Of a DNA stretch of 64,000 bases, positions 1-8,436 are shown piece after piece. Under the pieces are notes generated by a model. That model did no database searches. It saw only the letters and a list, made by a program, of their open reading frames with translations, and was not told the origin of the DNA. A program made the translations under genes and the position numbers. The stretch's first letter is position 1. Every line of letters begins with the position of its first letter. The DNA is from Candidatus Anstonella stagnisolia. Lineage in GTDB: Archaea > Micrarchaeota > Micrarchaeia > Anstonellales > Anstonellaceae. The DNA is taken from assembly GCA_902384585.1 (NCBI GenBank), contig CABMCJ010000001.1, positions 64,671-128,670 on the forward strand, written 5' to 3'.

Positions 1-615
1 CTCGCGGTTTTGGGAGAGGGCGCCTCTTCAGGCCTTGTGATGCCCATAGTCGCAGAGGTAACCCCTGCCTCCTCAAAGAGCGAGGGAAAACTTATCGCAA
101 CAGGAAAGCTTGGTGCAATCGCAAAAGAGGCTGTTGAAAACGTTTCCGCAATAATAAAGAAGCACATGGGCCGCGACGTTTCCCAGTACGACGTGCACGT
201 GCAGTTCCTCCAAACCTACGAGGGCGTGGAGGGGGACAGCGCATCCATCTCAATCGCAGTCGCAGTGCTCTCCGCAATGGAGAATGTCCGCGTCAGGCAG
301 GACTTCGCAATGACCGGCTCGCTCTCCGTTCGCGGCGAAGTGCTTCCCGTAGGGGGCGTGACCGCAAAAACAGAAGCCGCAATAGAAGCAGGCATGAAGG
401 ACATAATAGTCCCCGCAAGCAATGCAGACGACATTTTCCTTCCCACCCACCTTCGCAGCAAGATAAAAATCCACCCGGTTTCCCGCATAGACGAGGTGCT
501 TTCCCTGGTTCTTGAGGAATGCGAAAAGAAAGACGCCATAATAAAGGACGTTGCGGGCGTGCAGAACGGCAAGCCGCATCCAACAAAAAAGGCAAGGAAG
601 AAAAGAAAGCGCTGA
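1..615 (+). CDS. lonB: ATP-dependent protease Lon (archaeal LonB type), C-terminal part
   Basis: This is the 3' end of a Lon protease gene cut by the window start; the frame is open from base 1 and stops with TGA at 613-615. The visible part is the serine-lysine protease domain, which degrades proteins fed by the missing AAA+ domain. The catalytic serine sits in EGDSASIS and the catalytic lysine in [14 protein letters not shown], in the usual order and spacing. Archaeal LonB is normally membrane-anchored, but the part that would show this lies outside the window. The C-terminus has a short basic tail rich in Lys and Arg. The use of TGA as a genuine stop here matters for interpreting the in-frame TGA in uvrA. 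Confidence 0.93.
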   Translation, partial: LAVLGEGASSGLVMPIVAEVTPASSKSEGKLIATGKLGAIAKEAVENVSAIIKKHMGRDVSQYDVHVQFLQTYEGVEGDSASISIAVAVLSAMENVRVRQDFAMTGSLSVRGEVLPVGGVTAKTEAAIEAGMKDIIVPASNADDIFLPTHLRSKIKIHPVSRIDEVLSLVLEECEKKDAIIKDVAGVQNGKPHPTKKARKKRKR

Positions 616-666
616 GCAAAAGTGCAGAAAACATCTTCTCAAATCCGGCTTAAAAGTGTAGATATA

Positions 667-675
667 TTTATAAAT
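667..675 (+). promoter_or_regulatory. TATA box upstream of the helical-repeat gene
   Basis: TTTATAAAT lies in a very AT-rich tract about 65 bases before the ATG at 736. Transcription would begin near 697, leaving a leader of roughly 40 bases that includes the GGTGA ribosome site at 726-730. A second AT-rich block at 705-716 is less compatible with that ribosome site. Confidence 0.5.
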
Positions 676-735
676 ATGTATATCCATATAATACTATTAT
701 TAAACATTTATTTAAGCTTGCACGAGGTGATCTAA

Positions 736-1992
736 ATGACGCTAGGCTATGGAACGCACTCTAAAAGATTCCTTTATCCTACTGGAGGCGATAGCAATGG
801 ATCTGGGAAATCTTTGCAGCCTTTGGTCGAAGCAAGCATGCAAAAAAGGCTAGACCCACGTTTTCTGGAAGCAATAAAATCCGGGCTTGCGGTTAGAATG
901 AGCAGTGAGAACGGACTTTATAACCAGATTGCTATAACGAACTATATCCTCAAAGTTCTATCAGATACTTACGAAGGAGATGTTGTCGCAACACTGCCCC
1001 AGAATCTTCAGGATTATCTACGAGGCATAACAGACGTCGTTTCTGAACCGGCGTTTGAGCGTATCTCCGCATCCTTGCCAGATCTTCTTAGCGGGTATAG
1101 CGAAAAAATACTTGCAGCAGTGCCGCCAGAAGATTTATGTGACATAATAAAATATGTTGCAGGATTGCCCTGCCCCCACGAGGAGCCATCTGCCGATTGT
1201 TTTAGATACAGCCGTGCGCAATTTTTTGTTCTTGCTCGCGAGCTTCCGCAGGCAATGAAAGCCGAATTGGCACTATTTCTTATTAGTTCAGACAACCCAT
1301 CTTTGCAGAATTTCGGAGTGATTTTGATAGGCTCATTGGGAGAAGAAACGACTTATCGCATAGCAAAGTCTTTCCTTGACTCTTCGGAAGAAGCGAACAA
1401 TAGGTATGGCGTTGAGTTGGCAACAAACCTCACTGGAGCCAACAAACTTGACATTCTTAAACTAGGATTGCAATCAAATCATGCAATTGTTAACGTTCTT
1501 GCCTTTGACATACTAGCAAATATGGATATAACTGAAAGTGCAGGTCTCATCAGCGAGGCTTTGGCATCTTCTAACTATGATTTAAGCTTGCGCGCCATTA
1601 TGCACATAAGAGATTTACCGGAAGAAACGAAGAGCCAATTTTATGAGGGCATTTCTGAGGCAATAGCGCGAATAACGACCGAGTCTAAGCCGTGGGACAA
1701 TTCTTGTCGAAATGATAACGATGATTTCAGTTATTTGCGTGCGAATGCCATAAGTTCAATAAGATCCACAAACAATCCGGATGTGCAAGTCCGCCTTCTT
1801 AAAAAAATCTTTGAAGACCTTAAAAATCCTAGGTGGGTTGATTACTATTATCGAACTGAGCTTGACACTCTATTATCCGTTGTTCAAAAATTGCCTGATA
1901 ACAAAAAGGGAGAGATAAACCAGGCAGAATTGGAGAATCTAAAAGTACTTTTTGCTCCTCCTCCCTGTCCTCGCAGTGCGCGCGGTATTTAA
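736..1992 (+). CDS. Unknown protein with HEAT-like helical repeats
   Basis: I do not recognise a family. The 418-residue product has no signal peptide or membrane segment. From about residue 170 onward it is built of short amphipathic helix pairs (for example the stretches around LQNFGVILIGSLG and IVNVLAFDILANMD), which resembles HEAT/ARM solenoids used for protein binding. Cys residues occur around 145-155 (LPCPHEEPSADC) without a clear zinc pattern. The start is set by GGTGA at 726-730, five bases before the ATG. Codon use is more AT-rich at third positions than in the neighbouring Lon and argS genes, so the gene may have been acquired or may evolve quickly. Being a real gene is well supported by length and ribosome site; the fold is inference. 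Confidence 0.75.
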   Translation: MTLGYGTHSKRFLYPTGGDSNGSGKSLQPLVEASMQKRLDPRFLEAIKSGLAVRMSSENGLYNQIAITNYILKVLSDTYEGDVVATLPQNLQDYLRGITDVVSEPAFERISASLPDLLSGYSEKILAAVPPEDLCDIIKYVAGLPCPHEEPSADCFRYSRAQFFVLARELPQAMKAELALFLISSDNPSLQNFGVILIGSLGEETTYRIAKSFLDSSEEANNRYGVELATNLTGANKLDILKLGLQSNHAIVNVLAFDILANMDITESAGLISEALASSNYDLSLRAIMHIRDLPEETKSQFYEGISEAIARITTESKPWDNSCRNDNDDFSYLRANAISSIRSTNNPDVQVRLLKKIFEDLKNPRWVDYYYRTELDTLLSVVQKLPDNKKGEINQAELENLKVLFAPPPCPRSARGI

Positions 1993-2017
1993 CCAATGAA
2001 TTCCAACCAACTGTTGG

Positions 2018-3850
2018 TCACATTCTCTCAATAGCCTCTATCCCAATCGCTCCCAGCCCGTTTGCGAGCGCAACTTTTGCAGCCTGCACAACCTGCAAGC
2101 GGGCAGCCTTCGCATTCGCAGGCACATCGCTTGCAAGCACAGGCGAGACATTATAGAATTTGTTCAGCATGCTCGCAAGCCCCACAAGATAGTCGCACAG
2201 GATGTGCGGCTGGTACTCGCTGGCTGCTTTCTGCGCGGCAAGCGGAAGTTCCATTATTGCTTTTAGCAGCTCCCTTTCTTCCTTATTGTAAGAATATGTC
2301 CCTGCCTCGCCCTCCTCTAATCCCTTGGCTTTCTCAAGTATCCTCGCGCACCTTGCGTGCGCATACATGACGTAGGGCGCGCTGTCGCCCTCAAGGGAAA
2401 GCGCCTTGTCCCAGTCAAACACAATTTTCTTCTGCGAACTCACTCCAACAAACGCAAAGCGTATTGCGCCCGCAGCAACCGCGTGCGCAACCTTTTTCTT
2501 TTCCCCTTCCCCCATCTCGCCCTTTATCTTTTCCATTGCGCGCCTTTCCCCTTCCTCAAAAAGCTCGTCCGCAGTAAAGCCCATCCAGCTTCCTTCCCTT
2601 CCTGAGAATTTCCCTTCCGCAAGCCCAACGTGCTCGTAGGAAAGGTGGATTGAGTTTTTCGCCTCTTGTGCAAATCCCATGAGCCTGAAAATTTCAGCAA
2701 TCACTTTTTGCGGGTATGCCTGCTCCATGCCGATTACATTCACCACTTTTTGCGCATTCCCAAACCCCATCTCCTTCCCATTCTCGCTTGTCTTGTAGCA
2801 CTCTTTCCCGTTTGGCTGCTTTGCGAATTGCGCATATTTGAATTTGCCGTTTAATTTCCCGAATTTCCAAAGCTGGAATATCACGTCTTTCCCGGTATAT
2901 GTAGCAGTCCCGTCGCTTCTTATGAGCACCTTGTCCGGCGACGTCATGCCCTCAAACTCTTCCCCTTCCATTTTCGCAACAAGGCATCCCGCATTTTTCC
3001 CGGTGTTTTCCTGCACAATCGCGCTGTTTGTCCTCAAAAGCGCAAGCCCCTCCTTGAATATATTATGCACAATGTCCGACTCAAACACCAGCACATCATG
3101 GTAAATCCCGAATTTGTACGCGGTCTCATACTGCGCAAGCACGCACCGCTCCACCATGTGCCTTGCCTGTATGCACACGGCGGATTTCCCGCCCTCAAGC
3201 TCGTGCAGCATTTTCCTCACTTGCGCCTCCTCTTCCTTGTCCTCCATCATTTTTGCAATCTTCACGTACTGCTCGCCCAAAAGATGGTCGAATTTTTTCT
3301 TGCTTTTGCCTTCACCGAATTTCGAATACCCGTACACGGACTGCGCAACCTGCAGCCCCAAATCGTCAATGTAGTCCTGCCTTTCAACGTTCTCCCCGCC
3401 AAAGGAAAGCAGCCGCGCAATGCTGTCTCCAAGGAGCGCGTTCCTCAGGTGCCCGATATGCCAGGGCTTGTTCGGGTTAACAGAAGGGAATTCAATGAGC
3501 ACTTTCCCCTCTTTTGCATCCCCCTTGCCGAATTCCTCCCCAAAATCCGCAACCTCGACTGCAAGCGCGGCATAAAACGCATCAGTTAGCAGGAAATTCA
3601 CGTACGGGCCGGTTGCAACTGCCTTTTCCACCCACTCGTGCTTCCCAATTCTCGCGCAAATCCCCTTTGCGATTTCCACAGGGCTCTTCTTTTCCCTCTT
3701 TGCAACGTCAAACGCGATTTTAGAGCTCACGTCCCCGAACTGGCCCTTGGGCTTCTCAAGGCTCAAAAGCGCCTCTTCTTCGCCCGTTTTCGCAGCCTCG
3801 GCTACGAGCCTTGCAATCGCAGAATAGAGCCCTTCGCGCATGCCTTCCAT
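2018..3850 (-). CDS. argS: Arginyl-tRNA synthetase
   Basis: This class I synthetase charges tRNA-Arg with arginine using ATP. The 610-residue product has the usual order: an N-terminal tRNA-recognition domain, the catalytic Rossmann fold with the HIGH signature in NPNKPWHIGHLRNALLGD near residue 130, and an all-helical anticodon-binding domain with the typical MYAHARCARI segment near residue 495. Its length is normal for ArgRS. The ATG at 3850 is about 25-30 bases downstream of a TATA-like AATAAAATT on the minus strand (near 3872-3882), so a leaderless transcript is likely. An internal ATG three codons later is an alternative start. Confidence 0.96.
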   Translation of the reverse strand: MEGMREGLYSAIARLVAEAAKTGEEEALLSLEKPKGQFGDVSSKIAFDVAKREKKSPVEIAKGICARIGKHEWVEKAVATGPYVNFLLTDAFYAALAVEVADFGEEFGKGDAKEGKVLIEFPSVNPNKPWHIGHLRNALLGDSIARLLSFGGENVERQDYIDDLGLQVAQSVYGYSKFGEGKSKKKFDHLLGEQYVKIAKMMEDKEEEAQVRKMLHELEGGKSAVCIQARHMVERCVLAQYETAYKFGIYHDVLVFESDIVHNIFKEGLALLRTNSAIVQENTGKNAGCLVAKMEGEEFEGMTSPDKVLIRSDGTATYTGKDVIFQLWKFGKLNGKFKYAQFAKQPNGKECYKTSENGKEMGFGNAQKVVNVIGMEQAYPQKVIAEIFRLMGFAQEAKNSIHLSYEHVGLAEGKFSGREGSWMGFTADELFEEGERRAMEKIKGEMGEGEKKKVAHAVAAGAIRFAFVGVSSQKKIVFDWDKALSLEGDSAPYVMYAHARCARILEKAKGLEEGEAGTYSYNKEERELLKAIMELPLAAQKAASEYQPHILCDYLVGLASMLNKFYNVSPVLASDVPANAKAARLQVVQAAKVALANGLGAIGIEAIERM

Positions 3851-3930
3851 GCAGTTCTGTCCAGTCTCAATTTTATTAAGGTTGCCCTAAGGGGGATAAA
3901 AACGAAAAGAAGAAAAGAAAAAAGGGCGAT

Positions 3931-4209
3931 TTATTCTGGCATTATCGGGTTGCGCTCATCAGTAAGATAAGACTGGTATGCGCAGTACTTTGTGTGGTAT
4001 GCAATATACATGTTTATCCAGTCGTGCAGCATCTTGTTCCTCTTGCCAAGTATGAGCACATGGAAGAATTGCAGGAACATCGATATGCTTGCAAGTATTG
4101 CAACCAATATGAGCACTATCGTGGTCGGTATTGCCCATATCCAGCGGATGAAAAGCTCAAGCCTTCCAGCCTTGTCGGCGTATGTCACTTCGTATTTTAC
4201 CGTTTTCAA
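3931..4209 (-). CDS. DUF4389-like small membrane protein
   Basis: The 92-residue product has a hydrophobic core of about 35 residues (WIWAIPTTIVLILVAILA onward) flanked by the charged segments RLELFIR and GKRNKMLHDW. This arrangement matches my memory of DUF4389 proteins, where RLE-containing and Trp-rich motifs precede paired membrane helices. The function of that family is not established. The start is TTG at 4207-4209, supported by GGTGA four bases upstream; the same start layout recurs at the giant surface genes. The gene follows argS in the same direction but is probably expressed alone. Confidence 0.7.
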   Translation of the reverse strand: MKTVKYEVTYADKAGRLELFIRWIWAIPTTIVLILVAILASISMFLQFFHVLILGKRNKMLHDWINMYIAYHTKYCAYQSYLTDERNPIMPE

Positions 4210-4318
4210 TTAATCACCCCTTATGATTGTTATACCACTCGAGGGCTAGTTTTTAAAATCCTTGCCCTTCGGCGTTCCAATCTTTTTAAATAGCTGCCTG
4301 GGCATAATCCCTCCTACT

Positions 4319-4483
4319 GGGGTCATGTGCTAACCTGGTATGCTTCCGCGTTCGGGACGCGGCGGTCCGTGTTCAAACCTAGGGGGAACCAATGCATTCC
4401 GAAGGTCCCCCTGAGGTCTCACCCCCTCTTCGAAACCGAAGAGTCAGGCTCTGAAACCTCTGGTGAAAATCACGGTGACCCCA
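4319..4483 (+). tRNA. tRNA-Pro(CGG) with a 92-base T-loop intron
   Basis: The acceptor strands GGGGTCA (4319-4325) and TGACCCC (4476-4482) pair fully, with discriminator A4483. The anticodon stem CCGCG/CGCGG (4346-4350, 4358-4362) closes a loop with anticodon CGG at 4353-4355. The T-stem CCGTG (4367-4371) finds its partner CACGG only at 4471-4475, 100 bases later. Removing 4378-4469 restores a normal seven-base T-loop TTCAAAT and a 73-base tRNA. The D-stem is weak (two clear pairs), though its loop AACCTGG is typical of archaeal tRNA-Pro. No CCA is encoded. Confidence 0.93.
4378..4469 (+). other. tRNA-Pro intron inside the T-loop (position 59/60)
   Basis: The splice sites form a complete BHB motif. 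The outer helix is the T-stem; the central helix is TTCA (4372-4375) with TGAA (4464-4467); the three-base bulges are AAC (4376-4378) and AAT (4468-4470); and an inner helix of eight pairs, including G-T pairs, joins 4379-4386 to 4457-4463 and beyond. The intron also contains a seven-pair hairpin CTCTTCG/CGAAGAG. Cutting inside the bulges gives the boundaries used here. The motif is read directly from sequence; splicing itself is inferred. Confidence 0.88.
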
Positions 4484-4518
4484 CTTTCTTTTTATAACTT
4501 GTGCTCGCAGGTTTTGAT

Positions 4519-5268
4519 ATGCAAATAGTAAAGCTCGGCGGCAGCGTAATTACGCGCAAAAGCGGCTTTGAAAAGGCAAACCTTCCAGCCCTTCGCAGCC
4601 TTTGCAAACAGATAGCGCATGCTCACAAGAAGGGCGCGAAATTCATAATAGTGCACGGCGCAGGGTCGTTTGGGCATCCCCATGTCCTCAAGTACAAGAT
4701 ACAAAACGGCGTGCGCACCCATTCGCAGGCTCTCGGCTTTGCAAAAACGCACGAAAGCGTTGCAAAACTGTCCGAACTCGTTGTTGCAGAACTCACAAAG
4801 GCAGGCGTCCCATGCGCAAGCGTGCCTCCCCTTGCAATTGTGAGAACCCGCAACAATAAAATAATTGAATTTTGCACGGATGCAATAGATTCACTTCTCA
4901 AACTCGGCATCACACCAGTCCTCTACGGTGACGTTGTGATAGACGAAAAAATAGGCGGCTGCGTTGTTTCCGGCGACACAATACTTTCCGCACTTGCAAA
5001 GAGAGCCCAGCGCCTCATTCTTTTCACTAACGTAGATGGAATATACGCAGGCAAGGTGCTTGTGCGCGAAATAAACAAGCGCAATTCATCCTCCATCCTC
5101 AAGCACGTGGGGAATTCCAAGCACAAAGATGTAACTGGCGGCATGCGCGGAAAGCTCCTTGAGCTTCTCAAAACAAACAAGCCTGCCTTCATTGCAAACG
5201 GCAACAAGCCCTCGCGCGTGCGCAACATCCTTTTAGGGAAGAAAGATGTTTGCACGAGGATAAACTAG
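4519..5268 (+). CDS. ipk: Isopentenyl phosphate kinase
   Basis: This amino-acid-kinase-fold enzyme phosphorylates isopentenyl phosphate to isopentenyl diphosphate, the last step of archaeal alternative mevalonate pathways. The N-terminus has the KLGGSVIT glycine loop, followed by VHGAGSFGH with the catalytic histidine typical of IPK rather than of acetylglutamate or uridylate kinases, then the SGDTILSALA and TNVDGIY segments. Length (249 residues) is normal. The reading frame opens at a GTG (4501), but the ATG at 4519 lies about 25 bases after the TATA-like TTTTTATAA (4489-4497), which points to a leaderless start there. A mevalonate-type decarboxylase lies one gene downstream. Confidence 0.93.
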   Translation: MQIVKLGGSVITRKSGFEKANLPALRSLCKQIAHAHKKGAKFIIVHGAGSFGHPHVLKYKIQNGVRTHSQALGFAKTHESVAKLSELVVAELTKAGVPCASVPPLAIVRTRNNKIIEFCTDAIDSLLKLGITPVLYGDVVIDEKIGGCVVSGDTILSALAKRAQRLILFTNVDGIYAGKVLVREINKRNSSSILKHVGNSKHKDVTGGMRGKLLELLKTNKPAFIANGNKPSRVRNILLGKKDVCTRIN

Positions 5269-5314
5269 AGTGCCAATTTGCTTTAAAAACCCTTCTTACC
5301 ACAATATAATATTG

Positions 5315-6370
5315 ATGCTTATGGTTCAAAACACACTTTATACACCTAAAAGAAAAATCGTAATTACAAGCAGCTTTGAAGGCATTGTGAACGACGGACC
5401 CAGAGAATGCGCTTATATCTCGCTCAATGCCCACGAGCGCATGCGCAAGGCAGGCTTGCTTGAGGCAAAAAGCTTTTTTGGCAAGCTGCTTGAGCCTGAT
5501 GAATTCAGGACTTCAAAGGAAACAAGCAATTCAACAGTTCTTAAGGGATTCCTTGCCCTTCGCCCTCTTGTAATAGAAGCAGAAGACTATCTCACGGTTC
5601 TTATGGCACTGCAGCAATGCCCACGGGCGGCAGAGCATCTGGCAAATAGCCCAAGCAACCTCAACTTGATTGACTTCTTCACTCACAAATTCAACGAGCT
5701 AAAAGCAGAAACGGCTGCCGAAAGGGCTGCATTCCGAAAAGAATTCTATGCAGAGCGCAAAGAGCGCAAAGAAAGCAATTTCAAGGGCTGGCTCGCACTG
5801 CAGGCACCTTTCCAAGATACCTTGGAGCAACTGCGCATCCTCAACACCCTGAAAACAGTTGTGGGTGAGCAAGTGCAAGGCGGTTTTGTGCTTGATTTTG
5901 TAACAAGCAAAGACGAACTCTCAGTGCACGAGCTCTGTGTGGCTTTCACCGAGTTATTGAATATTTTTAAGCCCGAGGAAATTGCCAGGTTGCCCGATTT
6001 AAACGGCAGGAACTGGACAGATGTACTTCAAGGTTCTACCTCCTGCCTGATAAGCCCTGACCGCATAATAGGGACGCGTGCCATAGGGAAAGACAAGGTG
6101 GAGGGCCCTGTGGATAGAGTAGCACAAATGCAAGAGGCCGCGAAAAGGGCAGGGGTGGAACCTGCTTACGTATGGCGCGTGCAGTCTGTCTTTGACCCAA
6201 ACGAGATACGCATGCTCAACGAGGCGGGCTTTACCAACCAGTCAATTATAACCGATGCCTATATTTTCCCTCAAGGTTACGAGGATGCCAGGAAAGCAGG
6301 CGTGCGGATAATTGAAAGGGGAAACCTTGCGCAAACGCTTTCTGAGCTTGCGCAAAGAATGGGCCTATAA
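5315..6370 (+). CDS. Unknown protein, possibly a degenerate HAD-like domain
   Basis: I do not recognise this protein confidently. Near the N-terminus KIVITSSFEGIVNDGPRE is laid out like HAD motif I (hydrophobic strand, then DxDGxxxD), but the expected aspartates are replaced by Ser and Glu. The middle segment with PFQDTLEQLRILN resembles a HAD cap-to-core transition, and the C-terminal part has a Lys and a GVEPAYVWRVQSVFDPNE region in the place of the late HAD motifs. If the relationship is real, the enzyme is probably not a normal phosphatase. The frame opens at GTG 5270; ATGs at 5315 and 5321 are better placed about 27-35 bases after TTTAAAAA (5282-5289). It lies between two isoprenoid genes. 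Confidence 0.65.
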   Translation: MLMVQNTLYTPKRKIVITSSFEGIVNDGPRECAYISLNAHERMRKAGLLEAKSFFGKLLEPDEFRTSKETSNSTVLKGFLALRPLVIEAEDYLTVLMALQQCPRAAEHLANSPSNLNLIDFFTHKFNELKAETAAERAAFRKEFYAERKERKESNFKGWLALQAPFQDTLEQLRILNTLKTVVGEQVQGGFVLDFVTSKDELSVHELCVAFTELLNIFKPEEIARLPDLNGRNWTDVLQGSTSCLISPDRIIGTRAIGKDKVEGPVDRVAQMQEAAKRAGVEPAYVWRVQSVFDPNEIRMLNEAGFTNQSIITDAYIFPQGYEDARKAGVRIIERGNLAQTLSELAQRMGL

Positions 6371-6431
6371 CTTTTAATAGTGCCGACCTGTTATAACAGC
6401 GTTTTTTAACTTTTCATCCCAAATCTAGCTT

Positions 6432-7424
6432 ATGCACTCAATCGCGGAAGCAACGCCCAACATCGCAGTGATAAAATACTGGGGGCAGCGGGACAGCAAG
6501 CTAGTCCTGCCCCTGAACTCCAGCATTTCCGTTACAATGGATTTTTCCCTTCGCACGCGCACGCGCGTGGAGTTTGGCGATTTCAAAAAGGACCGCGCCT
6601 TCCTGAACAAAAAAGAGCTTTCAGGCGAGGGGCTTTCCCGCGTGATGCGCATAATAAATACTGCGCGCAACATGAAAGGCGAAAGGTGGAAAGTGCTCGT
6701 AAAAAGCGAGAATTTCTTCCCCACAAAAGCAGGCTTTGCCTCTTCAGCATCCGGTTTTGCGGCTCTCGCAGTCGCAGCAGACGCGGCGCTTAATTTAAAG
6801 CTAAAAAGCCCAGGCCTTTCCATGCTCGCACGCCTATCTTCAGGCTCCGCATCCAGGAGCGTCTTAGGCGGATTTGTGAAATGGAACGCGGGCGAATGCA
6901 ACGACGGGCTGGATTCTTATGCAGTGCAGCTTGCCCCTGCCTCGCACTGGAAAGAGCTTCGCAACGTTGCGGCAGTGGTGGATGCTCACGAGAAGGCAGT
7001 GGGTTCCGCAGAGGGAATGCAGCGCACTGTTAAAACAAGCCCTCTCTTCAAAAAAAGGCTGAAAGAATTGCCAGAGCGCATTGCAAATATGGAGCGCGCG
7101 ATAAAGAAAAAAGACGCGCATTCCTTCTTCTCCCTCACAATGGAAGAGAGCGACAGCATGCACGCAAGCATGGCGGACACAAAGCCGCCCCTCCATTACA
7201 TGAATGATGTTTCAAGGGAAATTGTCGCGGCAATAAATTCCCTGAACAAAAAAGAGGGCGAGAGCATTTGCGGCTACACTTTTGATGCAGGCCCCAACGC
7301 GCACGTATACACCCTGCAAAAACACGTTCCTGCAGTAAAGAAGGCGCTCAAATCCGTTTCCGGCGTGCAAAAGCTTTTCGTGTGCGGCGTTGGAAGCGGC
7401 CCGCGCGTGCTTGAAAAAGGATAA
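6432..7424 (+). CDS. mvaD: Diphosphomevalonate or phosphomevalonate decarboxylase
   Basis: This GHMP-kinase-fold enzyme performs ATP-dependent decarboxylation in the mevalonate pathway. It shows the family segments in order: NIAVIKYWGQRD (catalytic Lys region), PTKAGFASSASGFAAL (phosphate-binding loop), SSGSASRSVLGGFVKW (catalytic Arg) and YTFDAGPNAH (catalytic Asp). Keeping the Lys, Arg and Asp argues for a true decarboxylase rather than the mevalonate-3-kinase relatives of Thermoplasma. Isopentenyl phosphate kinase lies nearby, so the substrate may be phosphomevalonate, as in halophilic archaea; sequence alone does not settle this. The ATG lies about 27 bases after TTTTTTAAC (near 6400), fitting a leaderless message. 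Confidence 0.92.
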   Translation: MHSIAEATPNIAVIKYWGQRDSKLVLPLNSSISVTMDFSLRTRTRVEFGDFKKDRAFLNKKELSGEGLSRVMRIINTARNMKGERWKVLVKSENFFPTKAGFASSASGFAALAVAADAALNLKLKSPGLSMLARLSSGSASRSVLGGFVKWNAGECNDGLDSYAVQLAPASHWKELRNVAAVVDAHEKAVGSAEGMQRTVKTSPLFKKRLKELPERIANMERAIKKKDAHSFFSLTMEESDSMHASMADTKPPLHYMNDVSREIVAAINSLNKKEGESICGYTFDAGPNAHVYTLQKHVPAVKKALKSVSGVQKLFVCGVGSGPRVLEKG

Positions 7425-7625
7425 AGAATGGAAGGGAAGCGAGGGGTTTCGCTTTCCCGCCCATCCTGAAAAAGGCCAAAAAAAGAATGGAAGGAGCAAT
7501 ACGGAGGCCTTAAGCACCGCCCCTCCCATCCCCTCCTATGCTACAAATAATTCGCTGCCTGCTTATAAGTAGATTTTCCGAAATCTGCCCCAACTAATGC
7601 CCAAATTCAGTTATGGCAAATAGGA

Positions 7626-7710
7626 TGCAGGGGAAGGGATTTGAACCCTCGAACGGCTAACCGACAGGATTCTGAGTCCTGCGCATTTGACCAAGCTTTG
7701 CTACCCCTGC
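7626..7710 (-). tRNA. tRNA-Leu(CAG)
   Basis: On the minus strand the acceptor GCAGGGG pairs with CCCCTGC, with discriminator A. The anticodon stem CAGGA/TCCTG closes a loop with anticodon CAG. The long variable arm (CGG-TTAG-CCG stem) marks a class II tRNA, and the T-loop is TTCAAAT. There is no intron and no encoded CCA. It reads the codon CTG. Confidence 0.95.
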
Positions 7711-7769
7711 AAACAGTAAACAGGATTATGCAGCAAGGCGTTTTTATTCTTTGGCTTCAATTTTATCGC

Positions 7770-8423
7770 ATGGCAGAAAAAGAAAATCGCGAACTCCTCT
7801 GGCAGGCAGTGCGCCTCATCCTCCTAGTCATGCTTCCCTTCTCAATCGGGATGTGGCTCATGCCGCACGTGCAATACACCCAGGGCACTTTCCTGCCAAG
7901 CCCTGATGCAAGCAAGAACATATCCGAGGGCATTGTTTCCTATTCCTTCACGCGCAGCAGCGGGGACGTGCAAATACCACAAGACGTAAAATCCATTTTC
8001 CCGCTTGCGGATTTCATAAGCTTCTCCCCCTTTGTGAGCCACGTGGGCCCGGTGCTTTGCTTTGAGGATGCAGGAAGCTACCTGCTATTTTCCGACGGCT
8101 ACAAGACCTCGCCTGATTTTGAATGGGAAGTTCTCCTGAACAATGCCACGTACGTCGCCGTTTTGCCAGGCTCAGGCGCATGCACCACGGTAGCGCTTGA
8201 CCAGCAGAATACTTACGTGTGGACCCCCCGCCTGAACTCCGTAATCCCAATGCGCGGGAATGCCACAGTCGGTTTCTACCCAAAAACAATAACATACCCC
8301 CGCGCAGGCACGGACTACGGGCTCCTGCAGGGCTTGATACTAATACCCGTCGCATTCCTGCTCATCTGGTACCCTGCAGCCGGCATACTGAGGAAAATAA
8401 AGGACGGCATGATGGAGCAGTAG
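7770..8423 (+). CDS. Unknown membrane protein with two terminal helices
   Basis: No family is recognised. The 217-residue product has a hydrophobic helix near residues 9-30 (AVRLILLVMLPFSIGMWL), a central region of about 150 residues rich in beta-forming and aromatic residues, and a second helix near the C-terminus (LLQGLILIPVAFLLIWYP) followed by a short basic tail. This predicts both ends in the cytoplasm and the middle exposed outside. The frame extends upstream into the tRNA-Leu gene, so that upstream part cannot be coding. The ATG at 7770 lies about 27 bases after TTTTTATT (7740-7747) and is the likely leaderless start. Confidence 0.7.
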   Translation: MAEKENRELLWQAVRLILLVMLPFSIGMWLMPHVQYTQGTFLPSPDASKNISEGIVSYSFTRSSGDVQIPQDVKSIFPLADFISFSPFVSHVGPVLCFEDAGSYLLFSDGYKTSPDFEWEVLLNNATYVAVLPGSGACTTVALDQQNTYVWTPRLNSVIPMRGNATVGFYPKTITYPRAGTDYGLLQGLILIPVAFLLIWYPAAGILRKIKDGMMEQ

Positions 8424-8436
8424 CCAAATTCAGCGG

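Noticed and set aside
4378-4469. Box C/D guide RNA inside the tRNA-Pro intron
   Set aside because: CTGA boxes occur, but no RTGATGA C box is found in a fitting position, so a guide RNA cannot be supported.
7641-7769. Upstream extension of the two-helix membrane protein
   Set aside because: This segment overlaps the tRNA-Leu(CAG) gene on the other strand, and a TATA-like element lies inside it.
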